The position numbers and the translations under genes were made by a program. A DNA stretch of 64,000 nt, from NCBI GenBank assembly GCA_029961685.1, contig JARWKL010000006.1, positions 8,128,748 to 8,192,747 on the forward strand. The letters are read 5' to 3'. The DNA comes from Aristolochia californica (taxonomy: Eukaryota; Streptophyta; Magnoliopsida; Piperales; Aristolochiaceae). Below, in pieces: positions 55,761 through 64,000 of this stretch. A model generated the notes under the pieces. That model was not told the DNA's origin. It made no database searches and saw only the letters and a program-made list of their open reading frames with translations. Positions within the stretch are counted from its first letter, which is position 1; every line of letters begins with the position of its first letter.

Positions 55761-57615
55761 TTCTTTTTGTTTGGAAGATTCCTTCTAGGAGGAGGTCTTC
55801 TAGATTCAAGACTAGTCTTTTTATGAGACTCTCTCTTGCGATATCTCCTACTCTGGTGAGAATAGGGATCCTGTCTCCTAGAATGAGAGACTTTACCTTT
55901 TCCTTTCCTTTGATTGGAAAGTGGTTGTTCTATGTTACAGGAAAATTGTTGACAGAACTCTCTGAGCTCTTTCTTACCAGTTAGATTTTTTTTTCTTGAG
56001 CTGAGCTAGGAGTTTTAAATCATTACATAAGGCCAATCCTTCTTGGATGACTGCACTAATAAGAAGGCCATATGTATATTGATGGTAGTTAATAATTCCT
56101 ACCTCTTTACCTATCCTCTTTCGTACCTTACTAGCAAAAAGAGTTGGTAATCCATCAATAAATTTTGTTGTCCAATATTCATTATTGACATCATGTCTTT
56201 TTATAACATTAGAAAGGAAAATATCTTTATACCATGGAAAATGGCTAAGTGTTCTACATCTAAGATTATGCAAAATTTATCTTCCCTTATCAATCTGGGA
56301 AGTCAGATTTTCGAAAAAATGATGTAGGATACAGGAAATCAAGGTATAAACTGCATCTTCTTCTCCAATGAAGGTTTTACCAGATTCAGTTTTTATAACC
56401 TTTTTTGAATTGTAAATAATAAGTTGTTGTTCGATGGTAAAAACATTATCCCACCAACCTTTACGAGCTCCAAAGAACCCTGCTTTAAGCATTGCAGCAA
56501 TTCCTTGATCAGTATTTTTGTGTTGCCGACAATTGGTACAGTACATTAACATTCTTCGACATAATTTGAAGATTTGGTATTCAGATGAACCATCCAAATT
56601 CCATTCATATATAGATCTGCCATCATAAGATTTTTTACCTATATAGTTATTTTCTTCATACAATAGGTCTTGCGGTGTAGGCGTATGGTAATAAAATTTA
56701 TGAGTCATATCCCATTTCCAAGTAGATCTCTTGTTATAATCCAATTTTTGAACACTCAGTTGTTTAATCATTGTCTAAAGGATTTCTTCAGTTTGACTGA
56801 CATTGGTTAATCCTAATTGTGATGTAGGATCGGAATCATCATCAGACATATTTGAAGGAGCTATTTCTCCTGAGATGGAAGAAGATGTATCCACAATCTC
56901 TTCTTCATCCAAACATTGTTCTCTAATAACGTTTAATTCGCTTAAATTTAGATTTTTCATTTTGGATAATAATTCGGTGACAAATTCACTATTATTATCC
57001 ACCTTAAAGTTCCTAAAAGGAGCTAGAGGTTTGATGAGGGGTTTATTATCCCAAAGTAAAGGTAATTTTTTAGAGGATGACTCGTAAGAAGGAGGATTAT
57101 GAGTTATAACCTCTAACGAATCTTCAATACGGTTTAATTGTTGACTAATTGTTTGAAGATTCAAATTGGTATAATTGTTTTGTGGCCTAATCAGATTCAT
57201 TGGATGAATATTGGTATCTGGATTTACAAAGGTGACATCTTCAATAGACACTTGTGCTTGGAAATTCAATCTTCAATGGATTAGTAGGAGGATGTACTAA
57301 TTTGATTTTAATTCTAGATTGAAGCTACCAATCTTTCTTTAGGGTTGAAAGAGTTGGAATTGGGGTAAAAGCTAAGGGTTGCTTCTGCTTCAATCTATAT
57401 CGCATGAACCAGTCTACAAAAGACGTAATAACTTTATTTGTTTCCAAATAAAGGTAAAATTCTTTTGAGAATGCTATGCTCTGAGCGCTCCCATAGGTTT
57501 CATAAAACCATCGTTTGAAACCTAGATTATTGGGGTGAAAAAATTCAGATTTAATTGCGGCTCTATCCACCTTAGAGGGAGGTGGATCCTTAATCTGTGT
57601 TGGTGTAAACATCAT
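55761..57615 (-). pseudogene. EPRV copy R: ORF2 coat protein
   Basis: ATG at 57613-57615 (MMFTPTQIKDPPPS), 2 nt after the MP stop. Frames: 57325-57615 (VDRAAIKSEFFHPNN), 56775-57269, 56277-56771 (PTPQDLLYEENNY, GWWDN, GEEDAVYTLI) and 55974-56273 (EYWTTKFIDGLPTLFASK). The acidic middle is shorter than in other copies. At least three stops or shifts. It is the most diverged capsid here. Confidence 0.9.
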
Positions 57616-57617
57616 AA

Positions 57618-58545
57618 TTATAGATTGAATCCAGTCATTTCACTAGGAGTGGGAGAAGTTCTCTCATGATCCCTTTCGGTATAGACCCCATGAGGTATCT
57701 GGGTGTCTGATATGTGGATTCCTTTTAATGAGGAATCATCCTTACATGATATCTTTTCATCCACCTCTTGTAGGCGTGAGGTCAGGCCTACATCAAAGTA
57801 TCTGGATGACGATGGTAAAAAGACTCAATATGGAATCTTAGTTTTAAAATTGATTACCACGTCTCCATCTGTGGATTAAATAACTTGATCAATATCCTAA
57901 TTTAACAGGAGTCTTGAAGGAACAGCCTGTTGAATAGTCCAGTAGGTTGGGAATTGTATTTCCTCCCAATTAATCATTCGAGGAGTGGCAACATTAATAC
58001 TCATGAGATCTGTTTCGATCAATATGGTCTTACCTTGATCTGGTAAGTAGAGTACCTTAGGAACTAAGGTATTGATTATTTTGAAATGAATCCTAGCAAT
58101 AACTACTATGGTTTCAGTTCCAGGAATAAAATTGTATCCTTGGGTTAGAATCCTCAATTGGAGAGCTTCTAACAGATTCCTATCTATTAAAGATAAGGTG
58201 GGGTTTGGATGGACATTAAAATAAACTGGTCCCCTACTAAGACTAGTTTCAACAATACCCATCAAAGAGGGTTTCCAATCCAGACATCTTCCATCACGGA
58301 GGATGGCCTATAAACAAGTATTAATCCCTAATAATGTTAGGGGTTTGAATGCAATTTGAATGCACCCTAAATGCATATATTTCTTTTCAGTATCTAAAAG
58401 ATACTTATTTAAATATGTTATCTCTAATAATTTTAGAGTTGAATCTTGATTTTCAAAATTAATTGTTTGTTCCATGGTTTTAATTCCCATGGTACTAGAA
58501 AGGGTGAAGGTTCCTTTCTTCTAAATTGAAGTAGGTTTGATGGAC
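57618..58545 (-). pseudogene. EPRV copy R: movement protein, N-terminus lost
   Basis: Frames 58308-58490 and 57897-58265 (SRGPVYFNVHPNPTLSL, FIPGTETIVVIARIHFKI), then a tail with SRYFDVGL and a Thr/Pro/Ser end stopping at TAA 57618-57620. TGA replaces CGA at 57825-57827, the codon also hit in copy F. A further TAA lies near 57900. The first 20 or so residues are missing at 58545, close to the truncation point of copies D and H. Confidence 0.9.
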
Positions 58546-59065
58546 GGGACCACATAATTCATCTTTCATTCTACATTTCATCTTTCTTTCTATATTTTTC
58601 ATTTTTTTTATATTTCGTATTTCTTTTTATATTTTGCCTTTATTACTATATTTTGCCTTCCTTTCTATATTTTTACTTTTTTTTCTATATTTTGTCTTTC
58701 TTTATTTATTTCATCGTTCTTTCTATATTTCGTATTTCTTTATCTATTTCGCCTTTCATTCTATATTTTGTCTTTCTTTCTATTTTTTTTGTCTTTGTTT
58801 CTGTATTTGACCTATTCTTTCTATATTTTCACCTTTTCTTTCTATTTTTCATCTTACTTTCTATATTTCGTCTTTCTTTTTATATTTTGCCTTTCATTAT
58901 ATATTTTTCATTTCCTTTTGAAATTTCACCTTTTCTTTCTATATTTCACCTTTTCTTTCTAAATTTCGCCTTTTCTTTCTATATTTTGCCTTTTCCTTCT
59001 ATATTTCTCCTTTTCTTTCTATATTTCGCCTTTTCCTTCTATATTTCTCCTTTTCTTTCTATATT
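58546..59065. repeat. 20-bp minisatellite TTTCTATATTTCNCCTTTTC
   Basis: About 500 bp with a 20-bp period, clearest at 58920-59060 and more decayed toward 58560. It differs from the CTTT arrays by its TATATTT core and CC pairs. A 138-codon Phe-rich frame here is repeat translation. It sits between the truncated copy R movement protein and a purine array. Confidence 0.9.
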
Positions 59066-60373
59066 ATAGATCAGCAAGAAACAAGGTTGAAAGAAAGATA
59101 AAAATAAACAAGAAAGACACAAGAAGTGAGGAAGAAAGAAAGAAAGAAAGAAGGCGAAAAGAAAGAAAGAAAAATGAAAGAATGAAAGACAAAAGAAAAA
59201 AATGAAAGAAGAGAAAAGAAAGAATCAATAAGGAAAGAAATAAGAAATATTAAATAAAGAAAGAAAGAAAGTAATAATGATTAAAAATAAAAGGAAAAAA
59301 AATAAGAAATAAAGTAAACAAAAAAATAAAGACAAATCATAGAAACAAAGTAAGATTGATAGATAGAAAGAATAAGAAAGAAAGAAAAAAAGAAACAAAA
59401 AGCGCAAGAAACAAGATAGAAAGAAAGATGAAAATAAAAAAGAAAGACAAAAGAAGAGAGGAAGAAAGAAACAAAGAAACAAAGAAAGAAGAAAGGAAGA
59501 AAAGAGAAGAAGAACAAAGAAAGAAATTGGAAAGATTGAAAGAAAGTTGAAGAAATGAAAAAAGAAACATGGAAAAATGAACGAAAGAAACATAAACAAT
59601 GAAAGAAATAAACAAAAAAGAACAAATGAGAGAATGAGAAAGAAGAAATAAAGAGAAAAGAATAAATAAAGAAATAAGGCACATTGAAAGAAATAAGAAA
59701 GAAGAAAGCATGAATGAAGAAAAAGAAGAAAGTGGAAGGAATGAAATTAGAAACAAATAAAGAAACAAGTAAAAAAAAAACGAATAAGAAAGAAAGAAGA
59801 AGAAATAATGAAAAAAATGAAATAGAAAGGAAGAAAGAAAGAAGGAAGAAAAAAGAAAAATCAAGAAAGAAAGAAGCAAGAAAGAAAGAAAGAAAGAAAG
59901 ACTCATAAACAAAAAAAAAAAAAAAACAATAAAGAAACAGACAAGAAAGATAAGAAGGAAAGAAGACGAAAAGAAAGAAAGAATAAAGAAAGAGGATGGT
60001 TCTTCTTTTTTCTTTTTTCTTTCTTCTTGTTTATATCTTTATTATTTCTTTCTTCTTCTTTTCTCCTTTCTTCTTTTTTTCAATGTGCCTTATATCTTAA
60101 TTGATTCCTTCTTCTTTTTTTTTTTTTTTTTTTTTTGTCTTCTTTAGATCTTTCTTCCTTCCTTTCTTCCTTTCTTTTTTCTTTCTTTCTAACTTATTTG
60201 TTTGTTTGTTTCTATCATGATTCTTTCTTTGTTTTTATTTTCTTATTTATTCTTTCTTTTTACCTGTCTTTCTTTATTTTTTCATTAATTTTTCTTTCTT
60301 TCTTATTTCTTTCTTGCATTTTTTTTTGTTTTCTCTTTCATGTTTCTTTCTTCCTTTCTAATTTCATTCTTTA
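59066..60373. repeat. GAAA/CTTT purine-pyrimidine array T
   Basis: Purine to about 59998, pyrimidine to 60373. The purine part mirrors array G (23.2-23.7 kb) and the pyrimidine part matches 21.08-21.47 kb and 28.1-28.5 kb, including the AGATCTTTCTTCCTT and TTGTTTCTATCATGATTC landmarks. A pure T run (about 60117-60136) interrupts it. Confidence 0.95.
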
Positions 60374-60955
60374 GGCAGTCTCAATTATATAGCAGATTAT
60401 TATCCTCATCTTGCCAAAGACTCCGCAATATTGCATAAAAGACTCAGAAAGAATCCTGAGCCTTGGACTCCTCAACATACACAGGCAGTCCAATTGATCA
60501 AAAGTAAGGTTAAACAACTCCATTGTCTTAACCTGACTAACCCTTCATATCCGAAGGTTGTAGAAACTGATGCTTCCCCTATAGGCTATGGTGGCATCTT
60601 AAAACAAAGAAATCCCACAGGTAAAGAAGAACTTGTTCGATTTACCTCTGGCAATTGACATGATGCACAGATTAATTATTCTACTGCCAAACAAGAAATT
60701 TTGGCAATAATCAAGTGCATTCATAAATTTTAGGATGATTTATTAAATCAGAAATTTCTTTTAAGAGTTGATTGTTTTGCTGCAAAATCGATTCTTAAGA
60801 AGGATGTGAAAAATCTTACTTCCAAACAAATATTTGCCAAATGGTAGGCTGAATTAAGCGCCTTTGATTTTGATATAGAGCATATCAAAGGAGAATTAAA
60901 CTCCTTACCTGATTTTTTAACCCGTGAATTTCTCCAGGGTCAAAATCATGTATAA
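60374..60955 (+). pseudogene. EPRV copy U: RT end and RNase H, broken
   Basis: Starts in the RT connection (NYIADYYPHLAKDS) and continues with VVETDASPIGYGG. Nonsense changes occur at 60656-60658 (Trp), near 60730 (Gln) and near 60846. The end LPDFLTREFLQGQ and stop TAA 60953-60955 are kept. ORF3 starts at 60948, giving the usual 8-nt overlap. Confidence 0.9.
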
Positions 60956-62245
60956 CCCCGCAAGGGGCAATCCACTCCCAATGAGAGGACGTGGTAATCA
61001 ACAATCCAGAGGCCGAGGCCGAAAGAATCAAGAAAGAGGAAATTCCTTAGACAAGAAGGGCAAACCCCCAGTGTCGTATAAGGAGACACTTGAAGTAGAA
61101 CCAGAGTATATTACTCTTCCGGATACGGAGACAATCTTACTCCTCAATAAAGAGGACCTTGAGGGTGCATTGGATTCCTGGGAGATGTTACAGAAATGGC
61201 TTGGAGAAGCCTACTGTCCCATCCGTGCAGGAAAACGATGGTATTCCTTTGAATCCATTTTGGTTCACCTTAATTCCATATCAGTGCATCATACACTGAC
61301 TAATGTGGCTAAATGGGATAGCCCAAGAGTGTACAGTAAATGTACGATACAAAGATTTATGCATCCCTCAACTTGCGGAAAATTTGATTTAGCTAAAGCA
61401 GCTAATCTTCCTAATGATAAGAAATTTAATTATTGGGATTATATGGATTCTTGGTATAATACCTTTTATTACCAAAATCCCTCCCATAGACATTCATGGT
61501 TTTTCCAATGGGAAAAGAATGTCTTTTAGAGGTCCTTACCGCGACCCAGTTGGGTATTTGCTTGGTGGAACAAATTTGGGCCACCCATTTCTATATTACT
61601 TGAACCCATTAAGGTTCGTTTTATAAAATGGACTAAATCCAGTCCTGAGCTTAAAGCTCTGGGTTATGAAAAACCCCCAAAGAATTGGGATAGTCTTATC
61701 TTCTTTATGGTATTTTCTTTACCATGGATTTGGAGATGGGATTGTACTACAGGCTTTAATGATAAAAGCCTACCAGTATTATTAAGAACATTTCATGTTC
61801 GTTGGTGGAAAAATTTCCCCAACATAGATTCAAAAGTAGCGGAAATTGAGTCTGCTATCATTCAAAATGAAAACAATCTTGGATTGCATCGCATCCCGGA
61901 AGTCCATTATGACTCTAATAATTTATTTGCAAGTTTCAAAACTCAATTGAATATTTTGATTCCGAATATATCGGAAAAAGATATTATGAAAAAATTATTA
62001 GAATCAATGAAGGATTCTATGGCTACTAAGTGCAATGAAGGCACATCATCTCACCTGCCGATGACAACACGTCAGTTTTGGAACCATCCGCTGCAGAAGA
62101 TGATGAAGAAATTGAGGACTTTAATAGTACCGAGCAAGATGATAATGCTAATGAATTCTTACCCGACAGTCAGCCTCTAGAGGATCCTGACGAATATATT
62201 AATTCAATGATAAGAGATGTTTAAAGCAACATCTAAAGGAAAAAA
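60948..62245 (+). pseudogene. EPRV copy U: ORF3, best preserved first half
   Basis: From ATG 60948 the frame is open to TAG 61527-61529 (194 codons), covering the Arg/Gly-rich start (RGRGNQQSRGRGRKNQ), GKRWYSFESILVHLNS (Arg codon CGA kept at 61236-61238), RFMHPSTCGKFDL and WFFQWEKNVF. The second half (61707-62180) shows PWIWRWDC, HVRWWKNFPNID and KLLESMKDS before a shift in the acidic tail. The native stop has decayed into an A-run near 62240. Function unknown. Confidence 0.87.
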
Positions 62246-62257
62246 AATTTATAGGAT

Positions 62258-62593
62258 ATGACTATGACAGTCACATCTGTTCCAGATTCGTCGGCCAAGT
62301 CCGTCCCAAAGCCACAGAGGAAATCTAATCCTCCAGCCCACAGCTGGCCTATTTGTCATATCAATCAAGGCTCCTACAGTATATTTGGTCGGCCATTTTC
62401 CATCAAGTCACATTCATGGGATGCCTCTAGTAGCCGCCTTCATCGGATAAGAGTGAAAGCTCTTCGTCAACAAAAGTTGCTATGGGACCAAGCACATCAA
62501 AGGTTTTGTTCGAATCTCAATCATGGAGATAAAGATGACTCACCCAAGAATCTCAATTATAGAGATGATGACTCACAGCCGCCTCAATCATAG
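62258..62593 (+). CDS. EPRV copy U: ORF4, open small basic protein (111 aa)
   Basis: ATG 62258 (MTMTVTSVPDSSAKS) to TAG 62591-62593 without a break. It contains PPAHSWPICHI, YSIFGRPFSIKSH, SRLHRIRVKALRQQK, LWDQAHQR, then an Asp-rich and PPQS tail. TTTATAG ends 3 nt before the ATG, matching the acceptor-like sequences of other copies. It is not in the ORF3 frame, so readthrough from ORF3 would not make it here. No family recognised. Confidence 0.65.
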   Translation: MTMTVTSVPDSSAKSVPKPQRKSNPPAHSWPICHINQGSYSIFGRPFSIKSHSWDASSSRLHRIRVKALRQQKLLWDQAHQRFCSNLNHGDKDDSPKNLNYRDDDSQPPQS

Positions 62594-62860
62594 AGGCTTC
62601 TTTATGTTTTTAGTGGTGGATTTAAAATGGTTTTAAATCCACTTTAGTTCACTCCTTCTATATAAGGAGATAGTTTCTTATGTTAAGGCATCACTTGAAT
62701 CACCTTCCCCTTTGTTGTCAAGGTTGCCTACTCGTGTTCTGAAGGATTCTGTAAGTACTTTATGATATTGTGAATAAATTAGTACTGAGTTTAAAGTTAT
62801 TCTCTGCCTGTTTAATTTCCCTTATTGCCTTCTGTATTACTTCCTTTCTCCCGCTGTAAT
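62594..62860 (+). promoter_or_regulatory. EPRV copy U: intergenic promoter, most complete
   Basis: Holds a perfect 12-bp hairpin with a 3-nt loop (62616-62627 with 62631-62642), a TATA box TATATAAG (62659-62666), a splice-donor consensus GTAAGT (62751-62756) and AATAAA (62773-62778). Start of the pregenomic RNA is expected near 62690; a poly(A) signal shortly after the start site is usual in caulimovirids, giving a terminally redundant RNA. The arrangement is the same as in copy F. Confidence 0.78.
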
Positions 62861-62872
62861 TGGTATCAGAGC
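62861..62872 (+). other. EPRV copy U: tRNA-Met primer binding site
   Basis: TGGTATCAGAGC, complementary to the 3' end of plant initiator tRNA-Met. The Met-Glu-Gly-stop uORF starts 1 nt later. It marks the start of minus-strand DNA synthesis. Confidence 0.92.
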
Positions 62873-63340
62873 CATGGAAGGCTAAACCTTGAATATCCAG
62901 GTATGGAGTAATCTATTATAATTTTTTTATATTTTAATCATTTGGGGAGTTAACTTACTTCTCAATGTTATAATAATTTTACTCTTCATCGTCATTCTTG
63001 TTATGATATGGGACGTCACCCAAGTTGCGTTGAGGTATGCCCGTGTTGCCGTTGCCGTGGATAGTTGTAGGCGTTGAAGGGTCGCTATAATCTTAAATCG
63101 TTGACAGACGTGTATCTGATCAAGAAGATGATGAACAATACATGAATTATGATATTCTGAACATTAGTTTGCTTCGTTCATAATTACCATATAATCAGTT
63201 TATAATATTTTACTTCATACTAGGACATTCCTCCTTCTGGTTATCTTTTACCACTCTTAGCAGTAGTGTAAATTAGTTTACTTTTCATTTACTTTAATTG
63301 TGTTTTAACTTTGGTTTTTAATTTTTTAATTTATCACAAG
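62873..63340 (+). promoter_or_regulatory. EPRV copy U: leader with long stem
   Basis: Arms 62977-63000 (TTCATCGTCATTCTTG) and 63121-63140 (CAAGAAGATGATGAA) can pair and enclose about 120 nt, including the conserved GGGACGTCACCC. An AT-rich tail leads to the MP start. Probable ribosome shunt structure, by analogy with caulimovirids. Confidence 0.72.
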
Positions 63341-64000
63341 ATGGCATCCAGTAGTAGGATTACTGGATCAGTTAAAAATGCATCCTTAGTTGAATATAAA
63401 GTTCAACAACAATTGAATGATTGAACAATTCCGTCCATTAAACCTACATCCATATACAAGAAAGGAATTTTCACCCTTTCTAGTACCATGGGAATTAAAA
63501 CCATGGAACAAACAATTAATCTTGAAAATCAAGATTCAACTCTTAAATTATTAGAGTTAACAGATCTCAATAAGTATCTTGCAGATATTGAGAAGAAATA
63601 TATGCATATTGGATGCATACAGATAGCGTTCAAACCCTTGACCTTACTAGGGATGAACACATGTCTGCAGGCCATACTTCGTGATGGTCGCTGTTTGGAT
63701 TGGAAACCCTCATTAATGGGTATTATTGAAACAAGTCTCAGTAGGGGACCTGTGTACTTTAACGTCCTTCCAAATCTCACCCTATCTTTAACAGATAGGA
63801 ATTTGTTAGAATCTATCCAGTTGAGGATTCTAACACAGGGATACAATTTTACTCCTGGAACTGAAACCATTAATGTTATAGCAAGGATTCATTTCAAGAA
63901 AATGAATACCTTAGTCCCTAAGGTATTACACTTAGCAGATCAGGGTAAGACCATTTTGATCGAAACCGATCTAATGAGTGGAAATGTTGCCACTCCAAGG
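63341..64000 (+). pseudogene. EPRV copy U: movement protein, cut by the window end
   Basis: ATG 63341 (MASSSRITGSVKNASLVEYK). A TGA at 63422-63424 replaces the Trp codon of the NDWTIP block; after it, I see no further break up to position 64000 (SRGPVYFNVLPN, FTPGTETINVIARIHFKKMN). The C-terminal tail and ORF2 would lie outside the window. Confidence 0.9.

Noticed and set aside
63529..63870. Minus-strand 113-codon ORF
   Set aside because: It is the antisense shadow of the copy U movement protein; the same shadow pattern occurs at 25.0 kb and 44.2-44.6 kb.

Overview
The window looks like plant nuclear heterochromatin, with no intact host gene seen. About two thirds is debris of one family of endogenous pararetrovirus (Caulimoviridae-type, EPRV), about 30 percent is kilobase-scale GAAA/CTTT purine-pyrimidine (R/Y) arrays, and about 1.5 kb is Ty3/gypsy retrotransposon. 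Plant origin is supported by the virus family (30K-type movement protein, primer site for initiator tRNA-Met), plant telomere repeats (CCCTAAA), a nuclear fragment of plastid atpB, and a plant-type gypsy element. I do not assign a species.

The copies imply a circular viral map of roughly 7.7 kb: intergenic promoter and leader with primer site; ORF1 movement protein (MP); ORF2, a coat protein (CP) - zinc knuckle - linker - aspartic protease (AP) - reverse transcriptase (RT) - RNase H (RH) polyprotein; ORF3, a Trp-rich protein of unknown function overlapping ORF2 by 8 nt; and ORF4, a small basic protein of about 100-117 residues. No integrase or LTR belongs to it. Nearly every large ORF is broken; only ORF4 (three copies) and some isolated domains stay open.

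Layout: 1-1916 EPRV A (-); 1917-4671 array; 4672-7728 EPRV C (-, MP/leader fused to RT/AP); 7729-14298 EPRV D (-, ORF3 to MP, near complete); 14306-17569 array; 17570-20307 EPRV F (+, ORF3-ORF4-promoter-MP); 20308-20330 telomeric repeat; 20331-24046 array; 24047-27256 EPRV H (+, MP-CP-linker); 27257-30752 array; 30753-34557 EPRV J, a fold-back (+ then -); 34558-36030 nested gypsy pieces; 36031-37655 EPRV L (+, RH-ORF3); 37656-40270 array; 40271-40716 small MP/leader (-) and CP (+) pieces; 40717-41220 array; 41221-48586 EPRV O (+, leader through ORF4); 48587-50204 EPRV P (+, CP); 50205-51595 array with a plastid atpB insertion; 51596-58545 EPRV R (-, near complete, most diverged); 58546-59065 20-bp minisatellite; 59066-60373 array; 60374-64000 EPRV U (+, RH-ORF3-ORF4-promoter-leader-MP, cut by the window end).

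Segments 11.1-17.5 kb and 20.9-27.3 kb form a 6.4-kb inverted repeat containing both array and virus. The arrays can be aligned to each other through non-repetitive landmarks, so array and virus were copied together. Breakpoints show snap-backs, microhomology and filler. The locus therefore reads as a virus graveyard built by break repair and segmental duplication, possibly able to give double-stranded viral RNA. All homology calls are from reading motifs and comparing copies within the window; no database search was run.
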